Shown here piece by piece: positions 42,976 to 52,885 of a stretch of DNA of 64,000 nucleotides. The notes below the pieces were generated by a model. It was not told where the DNA came from. It did not search any database and worked only from the letters and a program-made list of their open reading frames with translations. The DNA is from Sutcliffiella horikoshii DSM 8719 (GTDB lineage: Bacteria > Bacillota > Bacilli > Bacillales > Bacillaceae_I), in assembly GCA_001648575.1 (NCBI GenBank), contig LQXN01000065.1:329437-393436 (forward strand). Direction: 5' to 3'. The first letter of the stretch is position 1. Every line of letters starts with the position of its first letter. A program made the position numbers and the translations under genes.

Positions 42976-44424
42976 ATGACCATTACTAACGAGATAGGTT
43001 GGAAATTTGATAATAGCTATGAATCATTGCCAGACTTGTTTTTTTCGAAAATCAAGGTGAATCCTGTGGAGTCGCCAAAGCTGATCGTGCTGAATGAGTC
43101 GGTGGCAAATATGCTTGGATTAAGTGTGGATGCTCTGCAAGGCAATGCAGGGGTAGAGGTTTTCGCTGGAAACAATGTCCCTGAAGGTGGTTCTGGCATT
43201 GCTCAAGCATATGCGGGACATCAATTTGGGAATTTCACGATGCTTGGGGATGGCCGTGCTTTGTTGGTAGGAGAGCAAATATCGCCAAACGGTGAGCGAT
43301 ATGATATTCAATTAAAGGGATCTGGGCGGACTCCATATTCCAGGGGTGGGGATGGCCGTGCGACTTTGGGACCGATGCTTCGCGAGTATATCATCAGTGA
43401 AGCAATGCATGGTCTTGGTATTCCGACCACACGTAGCCTTGCTGTTGTGACAACAGGGGAAGATGTGTTGCGCGAAGGTCTGTTGCCTGGTGCAATCATG
43501 TCCCGTGTGGCATCCAGTCATCTCCGTTTTGGCACATTTCAGTTTGCTACTCAGTGGGGTGATATGGAAAAACTGCATGCCTTGGCTGATTATGCGATGA
43601 AACGCCACTCCCCTGAGTTGGATGAGGGCGATTACCTTGGCTTGTTCAGAAAAGTGATGGAACGCCAAGCAGAGCTGATCGCTAGATGGCAACTGGTCGG
43701 TTTCATCCATGGTGTGATGAACACGGATAATATGACCATTAGCGGGGAGACGATTGACTATGGCCCATGCGCGTTTATGGATGAGTATGATCCGGCGACC
43801 GTATTTAGTTCCATTGATGTACAAGGCCGTTATTCTTATGAAAACCAGCCACGGATCGGCGGCTGGAACCTGGCAAGGTTTGCGGAAGCATTGGTGCCGT
43901 TGCTTGATCCTGAGCAAGAGCGTGCGGTAGAGTTGGCACAAGAGCAGCTATATGAGTTTTCCAACTTGTATAAAGCTCATTGGCTGGCAGGTATGCGGGC
44001 GAAGCTAGGTTTGTTTGGTGAAGAGTCTTCAGATGAGGCTTTAGTGCAAGGATTACTGGATATAATGAAGGAAAACAAGGCGGACTTTACGAATACCTTC
44101 CGTGAGCTGACACTTGGTAAGCTTGGAGAAAAGCCTGAGTTTCAAGAGTGGCATTCGAAGTGGCAGGAGCGTTTGGGAAGGCAGCCTGAAAGTGCGGAAG
44201 CAGTTCGAGAATTGATGCAAAAAAGCAATCCTTCTGTTATTGCACGTAACCACAGAGTAGAGGCAGCGTTGGAAGCTGCTGTGGAGCATGGGAACTATGG
44301 AGTGATGGAGAATCTGGTGAAGGTCTTGCAGAATCCCTATGCATATACGGATGAGCAGGAAGATTATTGTGTGGCACCAGGTTCAAGTGTGACGGCTGGG
44401 TACCGCACTTATTGCGGGACGTAG
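42976..44424 (+). CDS. selO: Protein adenylyltransferase SelO (YdiU family)
   Basis: A 482-residue pseudokinase-fold enzyme that transfers AMP from ATP to Ser/Thr/Tyr residues. Characteristic segments: [45 protein letters not shown] (metal ligands N and D) and [10 protein letters not shown]. The C-terminus TYCGT carries the cysteine that is selenocysteine in vertebrates. Length and ends are normal. The start codon here is ATG 42976 with GGGGATTAG about five bases before it. Confidence 0.95.
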   Translation: MTITNEIGWKFDNSYESLPDLFFSKIKVNPVESPKLIVLNESVANMLGLSVDALQGNAGVEVFAGNNVPEGGSGIAQAYAGHQFGNFTMLGDGRALLVGEQISPNGERYDIQLKGSGRTPYSRGGDGRATLGPMLREYIISEAMHGLGIPTTRSLAVVTTGEDVLREGLLPGAIMSRVASSHLRFGTFQFATQWGDMEKLHALADYAMKRHSPELDEGDYLGLFRKVMERQAELIARWQLVGFIHGVMNTDNMTISGETIDYGPCAFMDEYDPATVFSSIDVQGRYSYENQPRIGGWNLARFAEALVPLLDPEQERAVELAQEQLYEFSNLYKAHWLAGMRAKLGLFGEESSDEALVQGLLDIMKENKADFTNTFRELTLGKLGEKPEFQEWHSKWQERLGRQPESAEAVRELMQKSNPSVIARNHRVEAALEAAVEHGNYGVMENLVKVLQNPYAYTDEQEDYCVAPGSSVTAGYRTYCGT

Positions 44425-44441
44425 AGTGGATTATTGGGTTT

Positions 44442-44545
44442 GGCACGAACTTTGGCCGTTTTGGCACGAACTATGGGCATTTTGGCACGAACTCGGTTGA
44501 TTTTAGCACGAACTCGGTCGATTTTAGAACGAACTTTATAGAAAG
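44442..44545. repeat. Array C: five 21-bp tandem units
   Basis: GGCACGAAC recurs at 44442, 44463 and 44484, then AGCACGAAC at 44505 and AGAACGAAC at 44526, an exact 21-bp period with a TTTT at each junction. It begins 17 bases after the selO stop codon. The variable half differs in each unit. Confidence 0.85.
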
Positions 44546-44759
44546 TTAGGTTGAACTGCTCTAAAGTTGCCGGATCAGTACCCGATTCATCATTAAATTA
44601 AGTGAAAAGGTAGTAGAGAGGCGATCTCTCCTCCCGAAATGCCATAGAAATAGAAAAACCGGGAGTAGAGAGACAGGCCTCAATATCCAAATGCCAACAT
44701 CTACTTATACTCAACTGCAAGCATCTCACTCAAGCCTGTTCCCAAGTGATATAATAACC
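44546..44759. other. Intergenic stretch between array C and the Uma2 remnant
   Basis: No gene. A weak inverted pair (CTCTCCTCCCG and CGGGAGTAGAGAG, 44624-44671) is visible. A 23-codon extension upstream of the Uma2-like frame has no homology that I can see. Confidence 0.4.
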
Positions 44760-44936
44760 ATGAAATACCGGGTCAAAGAATATTGGATTGTAAACCCAAT
44801 GCTGAACTCCATCACAATTTACGCTCTTAACAAAGTGGAAGTATACGAACAACATGCTATTAAAACAGAAAAAGGTATGATTACCTCAAAGCTTTTAAAT
44901 GGATTTCATCTTGAACTAGAACATATCTTCCAATAA
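44760..44936 (+). pseudogene. C-terminal remnant of a Uma2-family nuclease
   Basis: MKYRVKEYWIVNPMLNSITI followed by YALNKVEVYEQ matches the end of Uma2 (DUF820, PDDEXK fold) proteins, where EYWIVDP is typical. The catalytic N-terminal two-thirds are absent and there is no ribosome site. It is a gene fragment next to array C. Confidence 0.75.
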
Positions 44937-44971
44937 AAAAGGTCAAGGACATCCCATCCTTGACCTTCCTT
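44937..44971. terminator. Bidirectional terminator between the Uma2 remnant and bmrA
   Basis: AAGGTCAAGGA and TCCTTGACCTT arms with A- and T-rich flanks; it serves bmrA on the minus strand. Confidence 0.88.
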
Positions 44972-44979
44972 ATTTCACT

Positions 44980-46734
44980 TTAAGTCAGCTGCTGCTCCGC
45001 AAACTCGCGATACAGCTTATGTGATTCCACTAACTCCTGATGTGTACCCATACCGGTGATCTCACCTTTTTCAATGAAGATGATTTTATCCGCATTTACA
45101 ATAGTAGACAGGCGATGGGCAATCACAAATGTTGTCCGGCCTTCCATCAGCCTCGTCAACGCTTGCTGTACGATTCCTTCAGACTGACTATCCAGGCTTG
45201 CGGTTGCTTCGTCCATCATCAAGATCTTTGGATCCCGTAAAAAGGCACGGGCGATCGCGATTCGTTGGCGCTGTCCGCCTGAAAGCATGACTCCTCGTTC
45301 GCCAACTTCGGTATCAAGCTCTTTTGGGAATTCATGAATAAACTGGTCAGCATAAGCCATCTTGGCCACTTCCCATAAACGATCATCTGTGAGCTCCTCT
45401 TTATTTTCCAAACCATACGTTAAATTATCGCGGATGGTCCCGGCCATCATCGGACTGTCTTGTGAAACATAACCGATCTGCTGGCGCCAGGCTTTCATGG
45501 ATAACGAGCGGATTGGTAATGCACCAACGTAAATTTCACCGTCTGTTGGCTCATAAAAGCGTTCAAGTAAACCGAAAAGTGTACTCTTCCCGCCGCCGCT
45601 AGGTCCAGCGAAGGCAACCATCATGCCTGGCTCTACATCAAATGAGACATTGCGCAGGATAGGCTCGTCCTCGTTATATCCAAAGGACACACCTTTTACG
45701 AAAACAGGCTGGTTGTTAATGTCCGCTTCTAAGCCTTCTTGGCCAGGTTCGTCCTCAATTTCCAAAATATCAATGATTCGTTCTGTTGCACCCTTGGCTT
45801 TTTGCAATTGAGTGAAAAACATCGTAAAGGAAGTGATCGGGAAAATGATTTGGAACAGGTAAAGCAGGAATGCCACAAGGGCACCCGTTGTCATTGTTCC
45901 TTCTGCAACACGGATACCTCCGTACCCGATAATAACAACGATCACTAGCATGACAACCATATACATAAGTGGTCCGATGATGGCGAAAATTCGCGCTTCA
46001 CGGAGTCCGTATGTAAGTAGTGTGCGGATGCCGGTCTTTCCTTTTGCTTCCTCACCAACTTCTGCATTTGATGCTTTCATTAGGCGGATCTCACTTAATG
46101 TCTGTTGGACACTGCCGGTGAAATTGGCCGTTTCATCTTGCATGCCGCGGGATATTTTAGACATTTTTGTTCCAAGTGGAATCATCACTATTATGGTGAC
46201 CGGTACAGAGATCAGCATAAGCAAGGTCATTTTCCAGTCCATGATCAATAATATTGTTACAGCTCCGATAATCGTGATGATGCCTGTTATGAACTGAGGG
46301 AAATGCTGTGAAATCAAATCTTTCACGATTCCGGTGTCATTCACCACCCGGCTTACAGATTCCCCGCTTGTCTTTTTATCAAAATAATTGACAGGCAAGC
46401 GGATCAGTTTGAGCCACATTCTCTCGCGGAGGCCTGCAACGATGCTTTGTCCGACATAGGCGAGGGAGTAGGTGGATAGTCCGTCAATTATTGCCTGTAT
46501 AATAAAAACGGCAGCAATGGCAATAATCAATCCGACACTGAGCGATTCCATGGAGAAGCCGTCGACAAGCTGCTGGGTGAGCAATGGGATGGTCAATCCA
46601 ACAAGTGTCGTGATAAGGCTTCCGACTAATCCAAGTGTCAAAGCAACCTTTGGTATATTGGTAGAAAGGATGAGTGAAATGAATTTCTTAAGATTGGTGT
46701 TTTTGTTTGTTTGTTCGGTTTGCATATAATACAT
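44980..46734 (-). CDS. bmrA: Multidrug ABC exporter, BmrA type
   Basis: A 584-residue half-transporter with six helices and a nucleotide-binding domain: Walker A GPSGGGKSTL, signature LSGGQRQRIAIARAFL, Walker B ILMMDEATASLD and H-loop AHRLS. It is close in length and sequence to B. subtilis BmrA (589). It works as a homodimer that exports drugs such as cervimycin C, doxorubicin and Hoechst dyes. Two starts are possible: ATG 46734 lies two bases after GGAG, and ATG 46725 about eleven bases after. A stem-loop sits upstream in the leader. The next gene on the right is a UvrA2-type protein. Confidence 0.93.
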   Translation of the reverse strand: MYYMQTEQTNKNTNLKKFISLILSTNIPKVALTLGLVGSLITTLVGLTIPLLTQQLVDGFSMESLSVGLIIAIAAVFIIQAIIDGLSTYSLAYVGQSIVAGLRERMWLKLIRLPVNYFDKKTSGESVSRVVNDTGIVKDLISQHFPQFITGIITIIGAVTILLIMDWKMTLLMLISVPVTIIVMIPLGTKMSKISRGMQDETANFTGSVQQTLSEIRLMKASNAEVGEEAKGKTGIRTLLTYGLREARIFAIIGPLMYMVVMLVIVVIIGYGGIRVAEGTMTTGALVAFLLYLFQIIFPITSFTMFFTQLQKAKGATERIIDILEIEDEPGQEGLEADINNQPVFVKGVSFGYNEDEPILRNVSFDVEPGMMVAFAGPSGGGKSTLFGLLERFYEPTDGEIYVGALPIRSLSMKAWRQQIGYVSQDSPMMAGTIRDNLTYGLENKEELTDDRLWEVAKMAYADQFIHEFPKELDTEVGERGVMLSGGQRQRIAIARAFLRDPKILMMDEATASLDSQSEGIVQQALTRLMEGRTTFVIAHRLSTIVNADKIIFIEKGEITGMGTHQELVESHKLYREFAEQQLT

Positions 46735-46750
46735 AGCTCCTTTGGAAAAG

Positions 46751-46800
46751 TGGGACAGATTCTTTCCCGATCGCGTTTTAATGTTGGGAGAAAGAACCTG
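46751..46800. other. Stem-loop in the bmrA leader region
   Basis: GGGACAG.TTCTTTC and GAAAGAA.CCTGTCC arms around about 25 bases lie between uvrA2 and bmrA. No strong T-run follows on either strand. It could be a weak terminator of uvrA2 or a leader structure of bmrA. Confidence 0.5.
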
Positions 46801-46842
46801 TCCTCCATTGTACGGTTTAAATATGGTTAAGTTCCCATATGT

Positions 46843-49308
46843 TTATGACAGTTTCAGGAACCTTCCTGTGTGTGAGGCATTTTCTTGAGCAATTTGTTCT
46901 GGTGTCCCTTCTGCGAGGATTTGTCCTCCCTGGTGTCCGCCTTCAGGTCCGATATCGATGACCCAGTCGGAAGCTTGGATTGCTTCTGTTGTATGTTCGA
47001 CGATGATGACGGTGTTTCCTGCACTGACCAGTTTATTGAGCAGTAACAGAAGCTTTTTTACGTCAGTAGGGTGAAGTCCGGTCGTCGGTTCGTCAAGCAG
47101 ATACAAAGTATGGTTCGGTTTTTGTTTGTACAGCTCTTTTGCAAGCTTCAGGCGTTGGCCTTCCCCGCCGGAGAGGGTGGTGACAGATTGTCCCCAATTA
47201 AGGTAGCCAAGACCTACGTCGCACAACAGTTCAATGATTGGGGAGAGCTTCTTATCCGATTCGAATAAGGCCCGACTTTCTTCTATTGTCATATCCAGTA
47301 TGGATGATATCGTTTGTTCTTTATACGTAATGTCGAGAATGTGATCTTTAAAACGTTTTCCCTTACATGCAGGGCATGTCACTTCAAGGTCTGGGAGGAA
47401 ATGCATATTGGTCAAGACGAACCCAAGACCCTGGCAGTGTTCACATCTTCCGCCCGGGGTGTTGAAGGAGAAATCTTTCGGTTTCAGTTTTTGCTCCTTT
47501 GATTGAGGGAGGCCAGCAAAAAGGTTCCTTATAAAAGTAAAAGCATCTGTGTAGGTTGCAATATTGGAACGCTGCATCCTAGTCAGTGGGGACTGCCCCA
47601 CTGTAATGACGTTTTCGACCTCTTCAAATCCGATGATTTTCTCACATCCATCTATTATTCCGGTTGCCCCTGATGCTAGTACATCGAATACCAATGTTGA
47701 TTTTCCGGAACCGGAAACACCGGTCACTGAAGTAAGGGTGCCGAGTGGGAATGAAACCGTAACATCTTTCAGATTATGTTTGTTGGCATGCTGGATGGTA
47801 ATCATTTTTCCATTCCCTAGCCTTCTTGAAAATGTATCAGCATTCGACTGGCTCAAGTACTTCCCTGTGATTGATAGTTCCTGGCCCATCAACTCCTCGA
47901 GACTTCCTTCTCCAACCAATCTCCCTCCGAACTTGCCTGCGCCAGGACCGATGTCGATGATGTGGTCGGCCCCGCGCATCATCTCTTCGTCGTGTTCAAT
48001 GACAAGGACAGTGTTGCCCAGATCACGTAATTCCTTTAAAACCTTCATTAAACCATGGGTATCTTTTGGATGAAGACCTGCAGTCGGCTCATCAAGAATA
48101 TAGAGCACGCCCGTCAAAGCTGATCCAAGGATGGTAGCCAGTCGCAGGCGTTGGGATTCCCCTCCTGATAATGTGATGGTCTGTCTGTCGAGAGAAAGAT
48201 AACCTAAACCAACATAAAGGATCCGGGTCACCTTCGTTTTTAGTTCGTGCAGTAAGGGATCAAGGACATTCAGGCTCTCTTCCTCGAAATAGGCAGGCAG
48301 TTCCTCTACCCAAAGAAGTATATGATCCAATGATTTTTTAGTAAGTGAAGTAATGGAGCTTCCTGCCACAAGTACTTGTCTGCTTTCTTTTTTCAACCGT
48401 TCGCCTGAGCAGTCGGGGCAGGTGGTGTTGAAAAATAGATCCGCCTCGCTTGATTGGCCGCCTTTTTCTTTGTATCTTCTCCAGATTCCGGTCACCACCC
48501 CTTCAAATTTCCCTTGGCTCACTTGTTTTGGTGGCTTGGTATTTGGACGGTGGCGTAGGAATTGTTCGCTCTCCACCCCATGGTATAAGAGGTCCTTCTG
48601 GATATCGTTGTATTCATTCAGTGGAAGGTCGAAGTCGAAAGGGATCTCATAATAGCTGGATGCGGCTTTTAAGATGGCAAGCTGGTAATCGCGGAATTGA
48701 CCTTTCCAGATGGTGACGGCTTCCTCGTTAAGGCTGCGCTCCAATAGAAATACCGAATCTTTATGCAGCTCGCTTACTTTTCCAAGACCATCACAGGTTT
48801 CGCATGCCCCTTCCGGTTTATTGAAGGAAAAATGGCTTCGTGTCAACCTTTCCATCCTGTGATCACAGTGAGGGCAATTAATGAACTGTTTGAACCCTGA
48901 ATTTTCTTCGTATTCCTCTTTATCAATCGATGGGGGAATGGCCACATGACAATTGGGACAAGGACGCTCTCCAAGCTTTTCAAAAATGACCCGGAGATAT
49001 GTATACATGTCAGTGATCGTTCCGACTGTCGAACGCGGGTTTCGGTTGGTGATATGCTGGCCGATGCTGATGGAAGGGGACAGTCCGATGATGGAGTCGA
49101 CTTTTGGTTTGCTCAGAGCATCTGTAGTCATTCCCATAGACTCCATATACTGGCGTTGGCACTCTCGCTGCAATGTATCGAGGGCTAAAGTGGATTTGCC
49201 AGAACCGGAAGGGCCGGTTATCAATACAAGCTTATTTTTGGGGATTTTAAGTGAAAGATTTTTCAAATTGTGCTCCCGTGCACCATAGATCTCGATAAAT
49301 TGATTCAA
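46843..49308 (-). CDS. UvrA2-type excinuclease paralogue
   Basis: An 821-residue tandem ABC protein of the UvrA family. Two Walker A motifs (GPSGSGKSTL, GVSGSGKSTL), two signatures (LSGGESQRL, LSGGEGQRL) and two zinc modules (CPNC..CPHC with CETCDGLG; CEHCQGLG..CPACKGKR). It is over 100 residues shorter than canonical UvrA (about 950), lacking most of the UvrB-interaction region, which defines class UvrA2. Such paralogues confer tolerance to DNA-intercalating drugs in producers. AAAGGAG precedes the ATG. It is divergent from a double-MerR regulator and next to bmrA, which fits a drug-response unit. Confidence 0.92.
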   Translation of the reverse strand: MNQFIEIYGAREHNLKNLSLKIPKNKLVLITGPSGSGKSTLALDTLQRECQRQYMESMGMTTDALSKPKVDSIIGLSPSISIGQHITNRNPRSTVGTITDMYTYLRVIFEKLGERPCPNCHVAIPPSIDKEEYEENSGFKQFINCPHCDHRMERLTRSHFSFNKPEGACETCDGLGKVSELHKDSVFLLERSLNEEAVTIWKGQFRDYQLAILKAASSYYEIPFDFDLPLNEYNDIQKDLLYHGVESEQFLRHRPNTKPPKQVSQGKFEGVVTGIWRRYKEKGGQSSEADLFFNTTCPDCSGERLKKESRQVLVAGSSITSLTKKSLDHILLWVEELPAYFEEESLNVLDPLLHELKTKVTRILYVGLGYLSLDRQTITLSGGESQRLRLATILGSALTGVLYILDEPTAGLHPKDTHGLMKVLKELRDLGNTVLVIEHDEEMMRGADHIIDIGPGAGKFGGRLVGEGSLEELMGQELSITGKYLSQSNADTFSRRLGNGKMITIQHANKHNLKDVTVSFPLGTLTSVTGVSGSGKSTLVFDVLASGATGIIDGCEKIIGFEEVENVITVGQSPLTRMQRSNIATYTDAFTFIRNLFAGLPQSKEQKLKPKDFSFNTPGGRCEHCQGLGFVLTNMHFLPDLEVTCPACKGKRFKDHILDITYKEQTISSILDMTIEESRALFESDKKLSPIIELLCDVGLGYLNWGQSVTTLSGGEGQRLKLAKELYKQKPNHTLYLLDEPTTGLHPTDVKKLLLLLNKLVSAGNTVIIVEHTTEAIQASDWVIDIGPEGGHQGGQILAEGTPEQIAQENASHTGRFLKLS

Positions 49309-49390
49309 TTTTCTTCACTCCTTTTTTAGCTTACCCCTCTATTCTATAACATTGATGCAAATGGTAACCTTATGTGTAACGAATGTTGAT

Positions 49391-49412
49391 ATGATAAAAT
49401 AAACATTATCAT
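49391..49412. promoter_or_regulatory. Inverted repeat in the uvrA2/merR divergent region
   Basis: ATGATAA and TTATCAT are separated by eight bases. Its position in the 145-bp divergent interval makes it a candidate operator for the MerR-type protein. Confidence 0.45.
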
Positions 49413-49453
49413 CTTACTTTAATGTTTTACAGGAATGTTTGGAGGGGTGGATC

Positions 49454-50170
49454 ATGTTCAGGCCGATTGATATTGCCAGAAAGATTGGAGTGAGCACAAG
49501 TGCTTTGCGGCACTATGAAGATTGGGGTATCGTTCCCAAGGTGAGGAGAAATGAGAAAGGTTACAGAATTTACACAGAGCTGCATGTAGCATACTTTGAA
49601 TGTATAAGGGCAATGAGTCCTGGCTTTGGAATGAAGCTTATCCGCGACATCATGCCGTACATTCAGCAGAAGGAAATCGCGAAAGCACTGTGGATGGTGA
49701 GTGAGGTACAGGATAAACTGTACAATGAGAATAAAAAGGTAGGAAAAGCGTTGGAATTACTGGAGAAGGATCAAGTGGAGGAAATGGAAGAGAAGTCGCC
49801 AATGAAAAAGAAAAAATGGTATTCGATCAGCGAGGCGGCTGATGCGATTGGTGTAGCAAATTCCACACTCAGGCATTGGGAAAAAGAAGACTTGATTGTG
49901 CCAGAACGTGATCAGTACAGCGGTTACAGGCTGTATTCCGCGAGTGACCTGCGGAAGTTACTAATCATCAGGACTCTTCAGAATGCTGTTTACTCACTGG
50001 ATATCGTCAGGGAGGTCCTTGCCGAAATGGACCACCATAATATCTCAGAAGCTATTAAAATAACCCGTGAATCACTGGAATATCTGGATTACTTGATAAA
50101 GCAACAACTGCGCGGGATGAGTTATTTATATCATTTATGTGAGCTGGTGGAGAGGGAGTCACCAGCATGA
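49454..50170 (+). CDS. Double-domain MerR-family regulator
   Basis: A 238-residue protein with two MerR winged-helix domains. The first: PIDIARKIGVSTSALRHYED, WGIVPKVRRNEKGYRIY (about 3-70). The second: YSISEAADAIGVANSTLRHW, ..DLIVPERDQYSGYRLY (about 120-190). Each is followed by a helix, and the C-terminus has no obvious ligand domain or metal-binding cysteines. Single-chain tandem MerR proteins are unusual, since the family normally dimerises. ATG 49454 has GGAGGGGTGG upstream, which decides against 49439. It probably regulates uvrA2. Confidence 0.85.
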   Translation: MFRPIDIARKIGVSTSALRHYEDWGIVPKVRRNEKGYRIYTELHVAYFECIRAMSPGFGMKLIRDIMPYIQQKEIAKALWMVSEVQDKLYNENKKVGKALELLEKDQVEEMEEKSPMKKKKWYSISEAADAIGVANSTLRHWEKEDLIVPERDQYSGYRLYSASDLRKLLIIRTLQNAVYSLDIVREVLAEMDHHNISEAIKITRESLEYLDYLIKQQLRGMSYLYHLCELVERESPA

Positions 50171-50275
50171 AGAATGAGTGGTGCCCCCCCTCTGTACCAG
50201 ACAATTTTTAAACATCCGAACGATTTACTTTACCTGTATCAGATGATTTTCTTTTAAGATGCATACTTCTTGCCA

Positions 50276-51349
50276 TTAGGCCTTCCTTAACCGGTAAATC
50301 CCAAATAGATTCTTCGTTACAACTTTCAACACCGAATAGACCGGGACCGCCAACAGGATTCCGATAAACCCGTACAGCTTTCCTGCTGCAAGAAGAAGCA
50401 GGATGACTGTCAAAGGATGAATGGACAGTTTGTTTCCGAGGATCTGCGGTGACACAAGGTTTCCTTCAATCTGCTGCACGACGGTAAGCAGTATCAATAT
50501 CTTTACGACCATCATTGGATCTGTCATCAATCCGATGATCACTGCGGGCAGGATACCCAGTGCAGGGCCGATGATGGGAACGACGGCGGTAATCACGATA
50601 AATAGTGCCAACACCAAGGCATAATCCAATCCTATGACGAGATAACCGATAAACATCAGAAAGCCATTGACCAATGCCACAAGCATCTGTCCTACGATGT
50701 AGGTGGATAAAGTCTTATCTATATCGGTCAATAATCTTTTCCCTTCGACCTGGTGTTTCCCCGGAAGCATTTTCAAAATGAACGGGAGCAGTTTGTGCCC
50801 ATCCTTCAGAAAATAGAACAGGATGAACGGTACAATTACAAGAATAGTAACAAAGTTGGTGACGGAGGAAACGATGGTAGCTATGTTGTCTCCGATCCGC
50901 TGTGTCTGATCTTTTAAGAATGCCAGTCCTCTCTTTTTAATTTCCTCATAGGAGATAAGACCAAGGTTATTGTCATCAATCAGTTCCTTCGTCTGTTCTT
51001 CGTTCTCTTCAAGAAATGAAGGGAAGTCGTCTGCAAATTGGACGACCTGCTCCTCAATTTTCCCTCCAACGGAAAAACCGCCTAGGACAGCGCCACCAAT
51101 AATAGCTGAGAATATAAGGATGATAGCCAAAGTCCGCGGCATATATTTCGACCTTGCAAGGAAATTCACGAGCGGCTTTAAAATATAGAATAGGAAGGCC
51201 GCAAAAATGATAGGGAAAAATAAGGTTGTAATGAAGCTGATGATGGGATTTACAATGAATTTAACTTCACTTAATAGAAATATTATCAATAATACTAAAA
51301 TGATACCTGTTGCGTATTTGAAAAACGGGTGTCTAATCCACATGGACAT
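50276..51349 (-). CDS. AI-2E family transporter
   Basis: A 357-residue membrane protein of the AI-2E (TqsA/YdiK/YhhT) family with about eight helices and the typical central segment PFILFYFLKDGHKLLP. The C-terminal half has VVPIIGPALGILPAVIIGL, QQIEGNLVSPQILG and the last-helix LLAVPVYSVL. Members export autoinducer-2 or exchange sodium and protons; the role here is not known. AGGAGGGATGGC precedes the ATG. Confidence 0.9.
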   Translation of the reverse strand: MSMWIRHPFFKYATGIILVLLIIFLLSEVKFIVNPIISFITTLFFPIIFAAFLFYILKPLVNFLARSKYMPRTLAIILIFSAIIGGAVLGGFSVGGKIEEQVVQFADDFPSFLEENEEQTKELIDDNNLGLISYEEIKKRGLAFLKDQTQRIGDNIATIVSSVTNFVTILVIVPFILFYFLKDGHKLLPFILKMLPGKHQVEGKRLLTDIDKTLSTYIVGQMLVALVNGFLMFIGYLVIGLDYALVLALFIVITAVVPIIGPALGILPAVIIGLMTDPMMVVKILILLTVVQQIEGNLVSPQILGNKLSIHPLTVILLLLAAGKLYGFIGILLAVPVYSVLKVVTKNLFGIYRLRKA

Positions 51350-51493
51350 GCCATCCCTCCTATAAAAGTAATGGTACGTATATTCCCTATATTAGATATG
51401 GTTAAAACGAAGGGCCAGGAACCCGCACCTTTCCGCCCCGCTAGAATACTATAGTACTAAAACTACTGATCAGTATTCATAGAGGTGATAGAA

Positions 51494-52849
51494 GTGATAG
51501 TTGATTCATTATTTTTCAAAGGATTGACGGGGGAAGTTGTAACACCAAAAGATCTAGAATATGATGAAGCACGCCAAGAGTGGAATCGTGCCATTAATAA
51601 ATTCCCATTGGTAATCGTGTATTGTGAAAGGAAGCAGGATGTGGTGAATGCCATCCGCTGGGCGCAAAGGCGCTGTGTCAGGATTCGCATCAGGTCTGGC
51701 GGCCATCATTATGAAGGCTATTCCACCGGTAATCTTGTGCTTGTCATTGATATTAGCAGATTAAATAGGCTGATATTGGACAAGGAGCGGAATATATTAA
51801 GGATGGAAGCAGGGGCAAAAAACACCGAAGTATATGATCTGGTCGGCTCAAACGGATATCCTTTTCCTGGAGGAACTTGTCCGACAGTTGGAGTTTCCGG
51901 CTTTACGCTTGGTGGCGGATGGGGATTATCAAGCAGATTATACGGATTGGGCTGTGATAGTCTCCTTGAGTTGGAACTGGTAGATTACAAAGGCCGTCTT
52001 ATTAATGCAAACAGGTACTGCAACTCCGATCTGTTCTGGGCATGCCGTGGAGCAGGGGGAGGAAACTTTGGAGTCATTGTGAGTATGACCTTTCAACTGC
52101 CAGAACCGACAAACCCGGATGTTACCCTCGTAAGATTCTTTTATGTAGGAACAACTAAAGAAAAGCAGGCACAAGTGATGGATATATGGCAGAACTGGCT
52201 ACCGGGATTGGACAAACGCATGACCTTGGTCGCAAGTTTTTATAATGCGGAGGACGAAGGACTTGGGATTTTCGCGCAAGGATTCTTTTATGGATCACCG
52301 GAGATGGCCCGTGAGTTATTGCAGCCTTTTGCTGAGGTGGAAGGGTTCCGGGTTGAACTTGAGGAATCCTCGTTCCTTGAAGCGGTGAAAAAAGTAGAAG
52401 AAACCTATCCGCCGTCTGAAAAATTCAAATCGACTGGGAGATTTGTACAAAGGCAGTATTCCACTTGCGAGCTTGATAATATTGCAGAACTCATCCAGGC
52501 TCCGGCTGAAGGCTCCGTCTATGCGGCAGTTTCCTTTTATTCAATGGGTGGGGAGATTCGGGAAAAGGGGAAAAGGGAAACAGCCTTTTTCTATCGCGAT
52601 GCAAGATACATCATGGGAATACAGTCCGTTTGGACGGAGGATGAGTCAGCACGCAAAAACACGGAATGGGTGCGTGAGCGTTTTGAATATATTAAGAGCA
52701 TCACAAAAGGTTCCTTTGTCAACTTTCCAATAAGCAATTTAAGAAACTATGAGCGCGAGTACTTTGGAGATAATGCCGGCCGGTTGAACCGAGTGAATGA
52801 GAAATACGACCCCTTTAATGTATTTAGATTTCCACAGGGGTTGAGATGA
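51494..52849 (+). CDS. FAD-linked oxidoreductase, berberine-bridge type (CotQ/YvdP-like)
   Basis: A 451-residue flavoprotein of the BBE-like PCMH family. The FAD domain has RIRSGGHHYEGYS, with the His that can bind 8-alpha-FAD, and PGGTCPTVGVSGFTLGGGWG, with the Cys for 6-S-cysteinyl FAD; both suggest bicovalent flavin. The C-terminal berberine segment is YDPFNVFRFPQGLR. The length matches B. subtilis CotQ (about 447), a spore coat protein. GTG 51494 is chosen, with AGAGGTGA five bases upstream. The substrate is unknown. Confidence 0.9.
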   Translation: MIVDSLFFKGLTGEVVTPKDLEYDEARQEWNRAINKFPLVIVYCERKQDVVNAIRWAQRRCVRIRIRSGGHHYEGYSTGNLVLVIDISRLNRLILDKERNILRMEAGAKNTEVYDLVGSNGYPFPGGTCPTVGVSGFTLGGGWGLSSRLYGLGCDSLLELELVDYKGRLINANRYCNSDLFWACRGAGGGNFGVIVSMTFQLPEPTNPDVTLVRFFYVGTTKEKQAQVMDIWQNWLPGLDKRMTLVASFYNAEDEGLGIFAQGFFYGSPEMARELLQPFAEVEGFRVELEESSFLEAVKKVEETYPPSEKFKSTGRFVQRQYSTCELDNIAELIQAPAEGSVYAAVSFYSMGGEIREKGKRETAFFYRDARYIMGIQSVWTEDESARKNTEWVRERFEYIKSITKGSFVNFPISNLRNYEREYFGDNAGRLNRVNEKYDPFNVFRFPQGLR

Positions 52850-52852
52850 CGT

Positions 52853-52881
52853 GGGACAGAAGGTATTTTCTGTCCCCTTTT
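52853..52881. terminator. Terminator between convergent cotQ-like and ferritin-like genes
   Basis: GGGACAGAA and TTCTGTCCCC arms with TTTTATTG following. The left arm is one of the GGGACAG words seen at many gene ends. Confidence 0.8.
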
Positions 52882-52885
52882 ATTG

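Noticed and set aside
43312..43941. 209-codon minus-strand frame opposite selO
   Set aside because: Antisense shadow of a conserved gene.
44691..44759. N-terminal extension of the Uma2-like frame
   Set aside because: No similarity to Uma2 N-terminal regions; counted as intergenic.
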